Shown: one piece after another, positions 1 to 13,253 of the stretch
How the letters are laid out: each line of letters starts with the position of its first letter
Numbering within the stretch: the first letter of the stretch is position 1
Assembly: GCF_949987535.1 (NCBI RefSeq)
Contig: NC_080078.1
Coordinates: forward strand, 30,834,942-30,898,941
Source of the DNA: Balaenoptera acutorostrata
Lineage: Eukaryota > Chordata > Mammalia > Artiodactyla > Balaenopteridae
DNA length: 64,000 nucleotides
Reading direction: 5' to 3'
The notes under the pieces: model-generated
What the model was told of the DNA's origin: nothing
Seen by the model: the letters and a program-made list of their open reading frames with translations, nothing else
Database searches by the model: none
Position numbers and translations under genes: made by a program

Positions 1-784
1 TGTTGAGCCAGTAGACATAATCAAGCCAAAGAGCGGGAGGAGGAAAGATTTATTACTTGCAGCAAGTGATCTGTGTTGCTGTTTTGAGTAGATACTGCCT
101 AATTGTTTCAGTGGATGCCCAGAGAGGAATCCCCATTCTCATGGGCTGGGTATTTGATCTTTCGGTTGTTACTGCTGGAAACAACCCACCCACTTTCTTG
201 GCTCTACAGAACACAGGGAGGGGGGTGTTATTGCGCACTGTTAAAGCTTCTAGAAGTCTATCTTGCTAACCCCTGGGGTCACTGGCAGTCCGTTCCTTGT
301 GTGCTAACCTGCTACATTTGTATTAGAAGATGGATTTCTCAGCATGATACAACCTAATTAGTTCTCCCGTCGGAAGCCAGCATAGGATGCTAGTTGGGGC
401 ACAGCTGCAGCATAGGCAGGAGACAACAAAACGTGGGAGTGGGGAGACACGGCCATGAAATCAGTCTCTCTTAGGAGCGGGAGCTGTCAGGGCTCAAGAG
501 ATCCGTTTTCCTCCATTACCTGCAGCCCCTGCCTCCTCTCGTAGAGTTCTTACAATCCTGCTCCCCAACCTGTTCAGGTTCAGCTCCCTTTCACAGAGTG
601 CTTACTGTATGTCAGATGCTTCTGCCCAGGGTCAAGTTGAACTTTCTGAAGAGTCCAAGAACATTAGCTGCATCTCAGAGAGGGTGCAACAGAGGCTCAG
701 AGAGGTGGAATGACTTGCAGAGAAGCTTTTTAAAAATGTAAATAAGACTAAGTCACTTCCAGCTTAAGACCTGCCAACGTAAAG
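1..784. other. Intron sequence, no family assigned
   Basis: No gene or clear repeat was recognised. The stretch around 595-720 has weak MIR-like wording (CTTACTGTATGTCAGATGC, AGAGGCTCAGAGAGG), too decayed to assign firmly. Confidence 0.4.
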
Positions 785-1220
785 CCTTCTGACGTTCTCA
801 CCTGGCCTCTGCCCATAGCTCCAGTTTAATCCTAATCCCTGTCTCTTCCTCTCATCTCAATCCAGGAACCATAGCCTTCTTTCTGCCTCTTAAATATACA
901 GGCTCATTGCTAACCCTGGGCCTTTGCATTTCTACTTCCCTCAGTCAAGAACATTTAGCCCCGAAGTGATAGGCAGTTGGTTTCTTCTGGTCACAGCACA
1001 GATGTCACCTCCTCACGGGTGCCACATCTTTCTTGCCTGTCCCTTGCATCACACTCCCTCTCATTGCCCTGTGTTTTCCTGCACACAGCTCTTCCCACGA
1101 TCTGAAAACATTGTTTTTGTTGCTCACATGTTTTATTTGTTGATGTGGACTTTGGGGTTGCTTTTTAAAAAACTGTGTTTTAAAATCTGGGTAAAATATT
1201 TATTTGTAGTTCCATGCAAG
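785..1220 (+). repeat. L2 LINE 3' fragment
   Basis: Pyrimidine-rich sequence with typical L2 wording (CTGGGCCTTTGCATTTCTAC, then CAGATGTCACCTCCTC). Old and diverged. The 100-residue open frame inside it is not coding. Confidence 0.6.
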
Positions 1221-2454
1221 CCTTGACCTTAGCCTGGGAGGATGTGACCAGTGACCTCTCTGGTTCCAGTTGGAATGGTGTCCCAGGTTCCTGGGACCTT
1301 TTTGCTTAGATTGTACACTGAGGCTGGTTACACTGCATTTAGAGGGCTTGTCTTCTCTCACAGGAAGGAGGTAATTATTGCAACAACCTGCAGCCCTACA
1401 TAGATCTTCACTGAAGGGGAAACAATTTGATGCTGGCCAAAGCTGTAAGATGAGGTTAAAAGCTATCCTTCAAGAACTTACGGTTTGAAAAATAATTCAT
1501 TCACACAATCATAGTTTTGTGTAGGTGTGTATATGTAGGTGTGCACATGAAATAAACAAATTCAATACAAATACAACCATATCATGCCACTGAGTGAAAC
1601 CTTCCCCTTTTTGTTCTCAGGTTGTAAAGTCAAAAGTACTTAACAGAACTTACAATGGAGTTTGCAAGGTGTCAAGTCACAGGTTTCATGAGCTTTATTT
1701 GGCCTACATAGTGTCCTGATTTAGCACCCAACATTCTAAATCTGAAATACTAGGTGAAATTCTGGATTTTTGGCTTCTCTTAAAAATTTAAAAGTTCTGG
1801 TGATACTGCATTTTGAAACAGCAATAGTGAGACAGATGTGAGTAGTGGCTTCTTTATCTAGGAAGGGTCTGTACCCTTCAGGTTGCCACTTTTCCCATCT
1901 GAACCACTTCAGTCACTTAAGTCACAGGATGGGAAATAGCAGGTAATGTGACTAATAAAAAATGATATATCCATGTTTGTTAATTCATGTAATTGCCCAA
2001 GTTTACCAGTAAAAATCTCTCTCTGAGAGAGAGAGAGAGAGAGAAGGTGAGGAGTCAACATTTTGAGATTACATTGGCTCAGAATAGTAGTAGCTTTTGA
2101 TATCTAAATATTTCCTGCTACTTTATGCATCAAGATTTATTTAAAATAAGTGCTTGCACAGAAGTAATTACTTGAAATGATTACTTTAAGTGATGCACGT
2201 TGCTGGCTGTGATTTTTTTCAAATGATTATTTTCATTGGTTAGTGCTTATAACCTACATACTGGCCAATGTCCCTTGTGGTCCAGCCTCAGAACCGTGTC
2301 AAATTCAGAGACACAGAGTTAACAGTTATTAAAAAGAAATTCTCCTCTTATTTGTATCTTTCCAACAACATTAATGGGGATCTAGTTTATAATGCACTTT
2401 AAGTAACAATTCTTAAAATTACCTTTCCTCTGCACTTCTGCTCTCTTGCCCCAT
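1221..2454. other. Intron sequence with a short (TC)n(GA)n tract
   Basis: No gene or family recognised. At 2017-2044 a TC run meets a GA run (TCTCTCTCTGAGAGAGAG), making a simple repeat that is also self-complementary. Confidence 0.5.
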
Positions 2455-2963
2455 GTTGTAGGCTGGATAATAACTCACTAAGATATCCATGTCATGATCT
2501 CTGGACTCTGTAAATATGTGAATATATTACCTTATATGGAAAAAAGGACTTTGCAGATTGACTAAACTAAAGATTTTTAGATAGGAAGATTATCCTGGAT
2601 TATTCAGAGGGTCCCAATGATATAATCACAAATATCCTTATGGGGAAAACAGAGGGAGCAGGAGAAGATGAAGGCATTTGATGGCTGAAGGAAAATGCTG
2701 TGCTTCTTGATTTGAAGATAGAGGAAGAAGCCATGAGCCAAGGGATGCATTGACTACAGCTCTAGGAGCTAGAGATGGATTTAGGGAATGGATTTCCCCC
2801 CAGAGCCTCCAGAGAGAGTACACCCCTGCTGACAGCTTGATTTCAGCCCAGTGCAACTGACTTAGGACTTCTGACATCCAGAACTGTAAGGGAATACATA
2901 TGTGTTATTTTAAGCCATCAAGTTTGTGGTAATTTGTTATGGCAGCCAGAAGAAACTAATACA
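2455..2963 (+). mobile_element. MLT1-type MaLR LTR, full length
   Basis: The order of landmarks is that of an MLT1 LTR: GGCTGGATAATAACT, then TGGATTATTCAGAGGGTCCC, then CCCAGAGCCTCCAGAG, and the 3' end TTTAAGCCATCAAGTTTGTG with GCAGCCAGAAGAAACTAATA. The internal region is absent, so this is a solo LTR. Confidence 0.8.
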
Positions 2964-5158
2964 TCCCAGAACTGGCCTCTTCCCTTGTATAGTCACAGGT
3001 CTCTCCATGAAACTTTTCCAGCTTCACTTTGATTCCCTTTTATGGGCAACAGTGAGGCAGCACACACAGGGAACTAGGACAGGAAACCACCTTCTTTCCC
3101 CTTTCCATGGTTTCTTCCCAGGAGGGACACAGAAAAATGGATCAGATGAGGCAGTGGAGATTGTGACCACATGATCTGTTATCCAGAAGGACTTGACCAA
3201 AATCAATGGGAGAACCGACAAGTCAGTAGAACTCAAAATCTTTCTCAAGAATTTATCCCTTTTATTAATAACTCATTTTCTTAATTCATAACTCAATTTC
3301 TTTGCTTTAATGACCTCATTCTTTGCTGCACAAGCCCACTCAAACTATTCCCTAGACTTTCCTCTGACATGGCCTTATCTAGACTACATGTGGCTCTTCC
3401 TTTAATTACTGTGTGCTTCATTTGCATGGGGTTTTACTCACTCTGATGTCATTAGTATAAAGTAGGAGTCTCATTGCTAAGGCAACCAGAAGTGGGAGCA
3501 TGTACAATTTCAGCCTTGTCCAAGAACTCAGATCTGCTTGGTATACTCCCACTGTCTTCTTGGTTCTCCTGTCTTCTGTAGCCAAAATAATGCAAACCAT
3601 TCCATGGCCATTCCTGTTCATATTTTCTCTTTTTGTTAATGGTTTGGAAAGTCTATACAGTCTTTCCCGAGTTCACAAACTTAGTTCTTTAACTTCTCCT
3701 AGCTAATTCTGATGTCTTTTCCTTTTCTTGTAACAAATTTCCTATCTGAAATCCCTCTATGATAATTATTACTGTCTATACCTTCCTCATGGGCTTTTCT
3801 CTTTCTTCCACTCTGTTCCTGATCACTCCATGCCTCCAGCATTGGAATTAGAAGCCAGTATTTCTGGTTTTGCACTACATCTTGACTGGAGCGCTCATAA
3901 GTGTATGGAGGATCAGGGGCTCCATACTCCCCGTACAGAAACACAGATGGAGGCCTCCAGAAATGTGGTCCTCATTTACTGGACTGCTTTGTATTCTCTT
4001 TCCCCTCAAACAGGCACCAAGAGCTATTTTGGGTCCTAATGTCCATAACTGTTAGTCACCACAGCTACACACTCACTCACTGGCAATATGCCAGATATTT
4101 CTAATAGTTATTGCTTAAAAGTTTGTTACATTTTACAAAATGTTGGTGAATTTTGACATGAATGAAAGGCCTCATGGTGTTCCGTAGAGAAATAACCTTT
4201 CTCAGAGAGGCCACAAAATGGTGGGCCCATTGGGCAATTCTGGTTCACAAATGGGTTGTCTTTGACCTACACAAGATCTTAAGTGTGAGTTTCCAACTTT
4301 TAAAATAGGAATACTTCACACAAAACCCTGACTTCTAGATTATTTTGAAATATGGAAAGATCTGGCAACATTAAGGTTGTTTTTTGTTTCTTATGGCCGC
4401 AGACAGCTGGCGTTGAGTAGTGGCTGCCCCTGGGGGTGAGGCGGCAATCTCTGGTTCATCTTGGTCTGGTACTTAAATCAACCCTACTTTGCTCAGTTTT
4501 GTTACCTGCCTGATTTTGGTGGGCATCTGAGTTTACAACTTCTCTCGTGGAGTTCCAGGCTCACAGGAAGAAGGTGCTGTATAGACGGCTACACTGACAC
4601 CTCCATTACCCACCTGATTTGTAAATGTCTCTTTTCTATGTCTTGATACTGGTTATTTGGTCTCCAGAGATGAAGTGTTCATTGCCTTCCCACATAAGTA
4701 TTCCTTCTGTAATCAGCTCTCCCTGGAAGAAAATTCTTCCACAGATTGAAGTAATGTTCTCATTTCTTACGTCATCCCACCCCTTGGTTGGAGTTATACT
4801 TGTGGGGCATCTATTTGGATTATTCTACTCCTCCCAAACTTGATTTCCACTGAATTCCCAAGGGCTTGGACCTACTAAGGGCTGTCAGTTCAACGTTTGT
4901 ACAGTGCTCCTTGTAAAGCACCAAGAACCCTGATCCCTCCTCATCCTATAACATTCTTTATCTGGTTATTTGATGCCATTTGTAAGCTCATCTGATATGT
5001 GAGGCCATCTGAGAGATTTCTCAAGGCTCACTTGGGAAGACCCAAAGGAAGATATGTTAATTTTATAGTGATAATAATATTGATAACAATGTTGATAATA
5101 GTAGCTACCTTTTATTGGAAAACGGCTGCCAGGGTAAATCATATGCCAGGAAAAATGA
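2964..5158. other. Intron sequence, no family assigned
   Basis: About 2.2 kb without a recognised gene or repeat. Open frames are 60-80 codons, on both strands, with no homology I recognise. Confidence 0.4.
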
Positions 5159-5265
5159 TTAATAAGCATCATTGTATCTAATCTTAATTAAAGGTAGGTG
5201 TTATCCTAGTTTACAGATGAGTAAACTGAGGCTCAGAGAGGTTAAATATATTCTCAAAGGCCAGA
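5159..5265 (-). repeat. MIR SINE fragment
   Basis: The minus-strand MIR core is recognisable from TTACAGATGAGTAAACTGAG followed by GCTCAGAGAGGTTAA. Confidence 0.65.
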
Positions 5266-5731
5266 TGTCTCCCCCAGATTCTTCCTCTGTCTTTTGGTAA
5301 TTGCCATAGTTTTCCTTTGGGTTTCCACCCCTACCCCATGTGTTCATGTCCTTTGGAAAAGGCAGGCCATGTAACTCAGGCTTAAACCAATCAGAACAAT
5401 TCCCATTCACTGGCCACAGCAATTGGTTTATTGATTAGTATGAGTCACAGTTAAGAAGAATGAGATTGGAGAATATTTGGTTGGGGGAGCTTCTGAGAAC
5501 CTTCTGAATAGACCCTCTTCTTATTACCAAGGACACAGAAGAGCATGCATGTTGCTCTTGGAATGATTGACATGTTCCTATCTTGTGTCCATAGGGTGGT
5601 TTTAACAGGGAATGCAGAACGGAGTGTTGGAAAGGACAAAATCTTGATGGCATCATTGGTCCAACGACTCAAAAGAATCCTGAAGCCATCTTTGTCACCA
5701 ATCATTCTAGTCGCATTAGCTGATAATATCT

Positions 5732-5989
5732 CTTTTGAAAATTAAAAAAAAAATTTTAATTTAATTTTTATTTTTTCAATTTACTTTATTGAAGTATAGT
5801 TGGTTTATAGTGTTGTGTTAATTTCTGCTGTACAGCAAAGTGATTCATTTATACATAGATTTGCATTCTTTTTCATGTCCTTTTCCACTATGGTTTATCA
5901 CAGGATATTGAGTACAGTTCCCTGTGCTAAACAGTAGGACCTTGTTGTTTACCCATTCTATATATAATAGTTTGCATCTGCTAATCCCA
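5732..5989 (-). mobile_element. L1 3' end, 5'-truncated
   Basis: Read on the minus strand it ends in a degenerate A/T-rich tail after the cetartiodactyl L1 3' wording (complement of CTGTACAGCAAAGTGATTCA). The target-site duplication GATAATATCT lies at 5722-5731 and 5990-5999, so both edges are fixed. Confidence 0.85.
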
Positions 5990-6179
5990 GATAATATCTT
6001 CTCTATTGTTTAAGATAGTTTGAATTTTCTGTCATTTGCAACCAGGTGAATCCTAACTGGTAGATACACTCAGATAGTAAGTAATGAGGCCATGATTCAA
6101 ACCCAGGGCTGTCTGGTTCCAAAGTCTATGCCATTTCTGCTCTTCTACGCTTGATTTAGATAGACCTTCTTTTGATAGA

Positions 6180-6345
6180 ATCACGATCTCAGAGCTGGAA
6201 GAGACCCATGAGATCATAACACTCAGCCTCTGATCTTACAGACAAGGAAATTGAGGCCAAAAAAGGAAAAGTAACTTGTCCAAGTAAAGTGAGGTTCAAG
6301 TCTAAGGTGGGCTGACCCCAGTGCACTGCTCTTCACATCACAGCA
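6180..6345 (-). repeat. MIR SINE fragment
   Basis: Contains AGACAAGGAAATTGAGGCC and GTAACTTGTCCAAG, a diverged minus-strand MIR core. Confidence 0.55.
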
Positions 6346-7073
6346 ACTTTATTCCTTTTTCTGTTAAATGGATTTTTCTCAGGGATTCAGATCCCTTGCC
6401 TGCAGATCATGGATACAGCAGGTGATGGGACAAACTTCTGGGGCCAACAGGAGTTTGGAGGTCACTTGTGAAGTCTGCCTTTTGTGTTGCAACTAAGACT
6501 AGGATCAAAGCCATTGGGATGAAAAGCTGAAGATACCCAGTATTGCATCCATTTCTGGAGAAAGAGAGAGAAGGGAGTGAGCAAGGGCAGCAGGGAAGGG
6601 AAAGAGTAGAAAAGGAGAGAGAAAGAGGAAAAAAGTGCTCATGAGATGCTGTCCAAAACATAGGAAGCATGATAAAGGAGAATAATCTTTGCCTTTCTCC
6701 TCAACAAAATGAAATCTGTGTAGATAAGATTGTCCACCATATCCAGAATGCTGCTTCTCTCTTCCCTGTTTCTCTCGATATTCCATGCCAAAGTACCTTC
6801 AAGGACTTTAGGGTCACTTAATAGAGCTTTAGGAACATAACTCAGTGCTTGATACTTCAAACAAGTGGCCCATTGGTGGAAAAGGAAAGAGATGTTGTAT
6901 CAAGTAATTTTAGAGGAATTCTAATGAAAGGATATTGGATTTTTACCTTCTCTCTTGATAGCTGAGCCATGAATGCTTCTCATTTTCCTTTTAGGAGGAC
7001 AAGAAATTTTCTTCTTCTGTACTAGTAGGAGTAGAAAAGAAGCAGCAGCAGCTAACACATGAGTCTTACCACA
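6346..7073. other. Intron sequence with a purine-rich patch
   Basis: No gene recognised. 6560-6635 is rich in GA/GGA, which explains the stop-poor minus-strand frames of 87 and 93 codons. Confidence 0.45.
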
Positions 7074-7577
7074 TGTGGTCGGCAGAATAATGGCTTCCCA
7101 AAGATGTCCATGTCCTAATCCTCAGAATCTGTGCATGTGTTATTGCACATGGCAAAAGGGAGTTGGCAGGTGTGATTCAATTAAGGATCTTGAGATGGAG
7201 AGATTATCCTGGATTCTTCAGGGGGGGCCCAATGTCATCACAAGGGTCCTCAGAAGTGAAGGAAGGAGGCATCAGGGTCAGAGACAGAGGAGGAGATGTG
7301 ATGACAGAGGCAGAAGGAGCAGAGTCGGAGTAATGAGATTGCTGGGAGGAGACGTGTCCCAAAGGATGTGGTAAATCCTAGAAGCTGGAGAAAATCAAGG
7401 AAATGGATTCTCCCCTAGAGCATCCAGAGGAACACAGCCCTGTGGACACTTTGATTTTAGCCCAGTGAAGCCCATTTAGAACCTATGACCTCCAGAATTG
7501 CAGGATAATAAATGTGTGTTGTCTCAAGCCACTAAAGTTATGGTAATTTGTTACAGCAGCAGATGGAAAGTAGTACG
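7074..7577 (+). mobile_element. MLT1-type MaLR LTR
   Basis: Same landmark order as the copy at 2455: TCGGCAGAATAATGGC, AAGGATCTTGAGATGGAGAG, ATTATCCTGGATTCTTCAGG, TTTTAGCCCAGTGAAGCCC, and the 3' part CAAGCCACTAAAGTTATGG. A solo LTR, diverged from the other copies. Confidence 0.8.
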
Positions 7578-7594
7578 TCTTGTGACAGGACCTG

Positions 7595-7785
7595 TGCTCA
7601 TTGTATTGCATATATTATTGCTTAATTTTGATCAATCCTTCATTTGTAAAGACGACAAAATACTGCTCAGAGAGGTAAGTTAATATACGTAGGGTCACTT
7701 CATTAGTTAAGCGGTTGAGTCAGGATCTGAACCTAGGCAGTTGGATACCTGAACCTGGGCCTTTAACCACTGCTCTCTGCTACCT
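7595..7785 (-). repeat. MIR SINE fragment
   Basis: Wording such as CTGCTCAGAGAGGTAAGTTA and GAGTCAGGATCTGAACC matches a minus-strand MIR. Confidence 0.55.
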
Positions 7786-8496
7786 CCCTAACATGGCTGG
7801 GAAGTAGTAGACATAAAAACGTCCTTCCTGGACCGTCAGGTGCCTGGGAGGCTGTCTTAAGTGTAAAGTTCTGTGCTGTTCTGAGGGAAGTACTCAACTC
7901 GTATCATAGGAATTGTGATACATTGGAATCGCTAACTTAACTTTGGTTGTTCTGTGGATGTAGTGCTTCCACTGGCTCTGACCCGACTACAGGGATAAGG
8001 ATTCCAGGCATCCTTACGCTCAGCACCGCCCCCCCCCCCTAGTATTTTTGTGTTCCTCAGGTAGCCATCTAGGAATTCATCCCTGAGCAGCAGGAAGGGG
8101 AAAGCCATGCATGTCATTGGAACGGATACAACACCTGAATTTGGGGGCGCAATTGCGGGAGTATTGGTGACTATCATCAGAAGCATTCGTGGAGTTGGAG
8201 AGGAAGGTCGGAAGGGGTTCCCCACAATCCTGAAAAGGAAATAGAGCCTCGAGAGGGCAGGGTGGGAGCAAGGGAGAGAGGAGGAGGAGAGAGAACGAGG
8301 AGGGAGAAGGGCCGAGAGAGGGAGGGAGAGAGACGGATACTGAAATAAATTGAGGATGAGACAGAGAAAGAGATACACTACAAATAATACAAACACAGAG
8401 AAAAGAAGTAAGGTTTGGCAGGGCAATTTGCTGTTCTTTATTAAAATCAAAAGAGCGTCTACTCTGCGATTCATCAGGTCTACATTTGTTTTATTT
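7786..8496. other. Intron sequence with C-run and GA-rich low-complexity DNA
   Basis: A C run lies near 8030 and a GA/GGA-rich tract at 8265-8335. The 180-codon minus-strand open frame across this stretch is explained by the skewed composition; no domain is visible in it. Confidence 0.55.
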
Positions 8497-8830
8497 CAGT
8501 AAAATACCCATAATGTAAAGTTTACTACTTTAACTACTTTTAAAGTGTGTACACTTCTGTGGCACTAAGTACATTCACCATGTTGTGCAGCCATCACCAT
8601 TATCTAGTTCCAGAACTTTTTTTTTATCACCCAAATGGAAACCCCATACTTATTAAGCAGGCACTCAACATTCCCCCCTCCCCCAGCCGCTAGCAACCAT
8701 CAATCTGCATTCCCTCTATATGGATTTACCTATTCTGGCCATTTCACAAATGGAATCATTCAGCGTTGTGTAAGGATTCTTTCATTTAGCATGTTTTTGA
8801 GGTTCATCCGTGGTGTGGCATGTAGCAGTG
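8497..8830 (-). repeat. Old L1 3' region fragment
   Basis: Minus-strand old L1 3' wording is present: GCCATCACCATTATCTAG, CACCCAAATGGAAACCCC, and GGTTCATCCGTGGTG. A related fragment lies at 45245. Confidence 0.65.
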
Positions 8831-9889
8831 GCAACAAAAATAACCAAACATGTAGGTCCATAACTCACCTGTACCATGAGAAAAAAGAACTCAATAGAAC
8901 AAAATAGGGTCTTATACTGATGTGGAGCGTTTTCTAAGACGTTGTTTTGGGTGAAAACAGCTAGTTATAGAACAAAAAGCATATCTGGTTATTTATGTAA
9001 AAAGTTATGAAACAGGGTGATATAATTCTATATATAAATATAGGCTCATAAATGCACAGGCAGAGGTTTGGATGGGAACACAACAAATTTATAACACTGC
9101 AGCAGTTGCTGTGGGATTAGGGGTGATGGTCAAGAGATCAGTGTTTGGATTTGCCAAAGGAGAATATGTTCATATATTGAGTGTGTACGTATAAATGGAT
9201 GGAATTGAAAGAAAACAAGAAAAAGAGTGAAAGAGAGAAAGAGACCAACAATGCTGAGAAAAAGGCACAGGGAGAAGGCCACAGTGAGGCAGAGAGGCCC
9301 TGGGGTGGAATTTGGGTGAAATTGTTCATCACACCATTAACTCTACTCTTTGGAGCGTTCTGAACAGCATGTGTGGGGAGTGTTGAAGAGTGATGGCTTT
9401 CAGACTCCGTCTTCTCCCCATTGTGATAAACCGAATTTAACCATAACATCTCAAACGCTGGTGATTATTGGTTTGTTCCAGTGTTAGGACGTCTTAGAGG
9501 CCAGTTCAGGATGAAGCTACTGTGTTGGGTCTTACTCGGCAATCAGTGTTTCGATTTTAGAGAAAGTTTTTCAAGCTTAATCAAGTTGTTCTTTCTTTGT
9601 TGTCAGTATGATAAATTTTGAAGACGGTGGTGATAAAAAAAAAATTGTGATTTGCTTAAAAGAATGCAAGAGCATAGCTTAAGGAATTGTGTAAAGATTG
9701 GTGTCTTTTGCTTGAAACTTCATAGCAGTTAACTATTCAATGCATGAGAAATCATTTTATGAGTAAAAAAAAAAACCTGGTGGAGGAATTAGACCAGAAA
9801 AATGAGCAGTATTTTTTTCCTTATTAAGAACTGTGAATTCTGGTTTGGGATCCTCACCCCCCCATTCATTTACCCATTCTTCAGAATTA
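8831..9889. other. Intron sequence, no family assigned
   Basis: About 1 kb without a recognised gene or repeat. It is A-rich near 9640 and 9765. Confidence 0.4.
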
Positions 9890-10301
9890 CGATTATTTTT
9901 TATTGAAGTATACTTGATTTACAATGTTGTGTTAATTTCTCCTGTACAGCAAAGTGATTCAGTTATACATATATATATATATTTCAGATTATTTTCCATT
10001 ATAGGTTATTATAAGATATTGAATATAATTCCCTGTGTTATAGTAAATCCTTGTTGCTTACCTATTTTATGTATAGTAGTTTGTATCTGTTAATTCCATA
10101 CTTCTAATTTATCCCTGCCCCCCACCCCTTTCCCCTTTGGTAACAATAAGTTTGTTTTCTATGTCTGTGAGTCTGTTTCTGTTTTGTATATAGATTCATT
10201 TCTATTAATCTTTAGACTCCACATGTAAGTGATATCATATAATATTTGTCTTTCTTTGCTTGACTTACTTTACTTACTATGATATTCTCTAGGTCTATCC
10301 A
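9890..10301 (-). mobile_element. L1 3' end, 5'-truncated
   Basis: Minus-strand L1 tail with TATTGAAGTATACTTGATTT and CTGTACAGCAAAGTGATTC, extending to GATATTCTCTAGGTCTATCC. The target-site duplication TCAGAATTA is at 9881-9889 and 10302-10310. Confidence 0.87.
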
Positions 10302-10310
10302 TCAGAATTA

Positions 10311-12910
10311 TTTAATGAGTGGTTATTATGCACCAAATGCTAGGGAATTAAAAAATAGGCATGGCCTGTTCCCATGGATGGAGTTTATAGTGCACTGGGG
10401 GAGACAGATATTCAACAACAACCAAAACAATTATGTATATGTGATGACAGATCCTGACAAAGGAAATTCTGTGTAGACAAAAGAATTTGGAAAGTTACTT
10501 ACAGGTGTGCCCACCAAAATCCACTCAGGGACTGATCACTTGGGAGAAGATGTCTAGTTGGATTTCCACACTGTGGCCTCAGGCAATTAATTTTCTCTCT
10601 TAATGATTATGGTAATGGGTAGTAGCAGGTCTTCTGAAGTTCAGTTTGCATTTAGTTGAACTCAGTTTCCTTGTGTGCCTCAGTCTGAAAGAATCTCCGT
10701 TTGGGAGAGCACAGGGAGTGTGCATCATAGCAGTGGGAGCAGAAGTGCTTTCACACAGTGCAACATTGTGGAAGAGACTGAGGCTAGCTCCTTCTGCAGC
10801 TGAGTCATCAAGGCAGAAAGAAGCAAGTGATGACGCAGTTGAATGTAATTGTTGGAGAGGACCTTCCACCTTGCATCACTGCCATTTTCTTGGTCGCCTT
10901 GCTTCTTCCCTTTCTGGCATCCTTGTCTTCCATCCTTTTATTACTTTATTTCCACACTTGTGTCTCCTTTCTTTCCTTTCTAAACCCTCCTTTCTCATTC
11001 TGTTTTCTTCTGTTCTCTTCCTTCCTTGTCTCAACCCTCTTACTCCTTGCTCTCTCTTGGTCCCTCCTGTTAGTCTGTTATTTTACCTCCTTAGTCGATT
11101 ATTTTACCTCTTTGCTCACTCTTCAATGTACTTCCAACTCTCCTTGTTTCTTTTATTTCTCTACCTCCCTACAAGCCCCTCCCCCATTATATCTTAGATC
11201 CATTGAAGGTGCCAGGAGAATTCTACACACATCACTCCCTTATCCCTCTGTAAATGGCAGTTAGGGTCATAGGGACCACTACCTCTTGCACCGAAAAGGC
11301 ATTCTGAGGATATAGGATTGGGGGAACCACTCAAAGGAAATTGACTGGGAGATGTAGAATGCAAGAATCATTAACTTTATAAGCACAGTGTATGGAGTGT
11401 GTGTGTGTGTGTATGTGTGTTGGAGGTGGGGAGACAAGGAAGTGGGAAGTGTTGATATCAGATGACGAGGACCTTGGGTGCGTTTATCTGTTTGGGAGAT
11501 TTCATTCTGGGTCAGACTGGTTTGAAGCCCTCCTTCATTTGCTCACATCATTTCAAACTTTTCCCCCCTTGAATCGGTGCCAGTGTGTTTGGAAAGAGTG
11601 AGACTTCCTCACGATATCTCAGCCAAAACAACGACAACAAAATTCTAGTCTTTATTGAACCTCCTGAGGGGTCAACACCTAGAAAGTCTTTAAACAATCC
11701 TAGTTCCTCATTTTCTCTTCCGTAAACCTGCTTAAAAATCTCTCGTCTTTTGTTTGTTCCTCAGATTCTCTGGACTGTTTCTTTATCACCTACATCAGCT
11801 TAGCCTTACTTTCCCTTGTCCCTTCCCCAACCCTCCCCAAGTCTTCACATGCCCAGTTTCTTCTTATCATTTGGGTCCTCGGAGTGGCCTTGTCATGATT
11901 CTCCCTTGCAGTTATTTCTAACCTTTTGTAAGGTGGAAAAGATACCTTGGAGAATTTGTTGAAAACCAAGGACTCTCTTCACAGGAACATGCACATACAT
12001 ATAATAGTTTTCATTTTCTCCAATCTCAGGAGATTTTTTAGCTCCCTGAAGCCCATCTCTCGACCTTTTGGACATCTGTACTGCCAGCTCAGTCCCCGGT
12101 GGTGTCCCTCCTTTGTCACACACTATCATGTCAGCTTACGTTTATTTGCTTCTTACAAAACTAGCTGAAATTAGGTTGTTTGTTTGCTTATTTATTGTCA
12201 TCAAGATCTTGGCCAAGAGCACCTCCATTACCACAGCAACTGGAGGCAATAGGAAACATTTTCAGGATAAAGACAATCCAATGACATGCAGATGTTGAGC
12301 CTAGAATGTGGCTTAATTTTTTTTTTGTGCTGTGGTGATGTAGGTGCCCCTGGCCTGAAACTTCATCCAGAAACTCTCGATGTTATACATGGTGGTTTCC
12401 ATTTGTATTCAAATCCTTCCCTGTCTGTGGTCTTCTCTTCTATTTGCTCTCTGTCTATTTTGATAGAAGTCAATAGTCCCCTCTTCTTGCCCCTGCATTT
12501 AGATAAGCGAATTAACTCTCTAGTCTCCCCACTCCTTTGACACACAAAGGCTATCCTTTTGGGGACGTCAATCCTTGGGACAGAACTTAGTTAAGACAAT
12601 GTTTTCTTCCTAATTGATTGGATCCCGTAGCTGAGACCCTCTCATTCCACCTCTCACCTGGGATTGTGGAGGGCTCCACCGTCCCCTGAACAATGACATT
12701 TTCCTTTATTGCCTCGGAGAGAAGGAGATAGAAAGCATGGGCACAGGCGAGATGAGACAGGTAACTCAAGTTACCTCCTCAAATAACAGAAAGAAACTCT
12801 CCAGGAGCTGATAAATGGGTTTTGTATTCTGACAGGGGCAAGGCTCTCTTCAGCAGTTTGCCTTGGGAATTGGAAAAAAATGAATCTCGTCATTGAAGAG
12901 CGAGAGTTTT
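10311..12910. other. Intron sequence with a long pyrimidine-rich stretch
   Basis: No gene recognised. 10880-11185 is strongly C/T-rich on the + strand, which gives stop-poor frames of 145 and 183 codons that look non-coding. A short GT run lies at 11397-11412. The rest is unassigned. Confidence 0.45.
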
Positions 12911-13253
12911 CTTTTTTTTTTTTAATTAATTAATTAAATTATTTTTGGCTGCATTAGGTCTTCGTTGCTGCGCGCAGGCTTTCTCTAGTTGTGGTGAGTG
13001 GGGGCTACTCCTCGTTGCGGTGTGCGGGCTTCTCACTGAGGTGGCTTCTCTTGTTGCAGAGCACGGGCTCTAGGCATGCGGGCTTCAGTAGTTGTGGCTT
13101 GCAGGCTCTAGAGTGCAGCCTCAGTAGTTGTGGCGCACGGGCTTAGTTGCTCCACAGCATGTGGGATCTTCCTGGGCCAAGGACCAGGGCTCGAACCCGT
13201 GTCCCCGGCATTGGCAGACGGATTCTTAACCACTGAACCACCAGGGAAGTCCC
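12911..13253 (-). mobile_element. CHR-type tRNA-derived SINE
   Basis: A T run, the complement of the poly-A tail, is followed by the SINE body in reverse (TTGGCTGCATTAGGTCTTCG ... GGGCTCGAACCCGTGTCCCC ... ACCACCAGGGAAGTCCC). GGGCTCGAACCC is the tRNA B-box region. Nearly full length; no clean target-site duplication was seen. Confidence 0.88.

Noticed and set aside
7932..8474. 180-codon open frame on the minus strand
   Set aside because: It spans a C run and GA-rich low-complexity DNA. The Ser/Leu-rich product comes from composition.
10646..11197. 183-codon open frame on the + strand
   Set aside because: It lies in a pyrimidine-rich tract that lacks stops in more than one frame, with no domain or splice evidence.
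12911..13253. A tRNA gene, from the B-box-like GGGCTCGAACCC
   Set aside because: It is the tRNA-derived head of the SINE. The cloverleaf is not intact and the SINE body follows.
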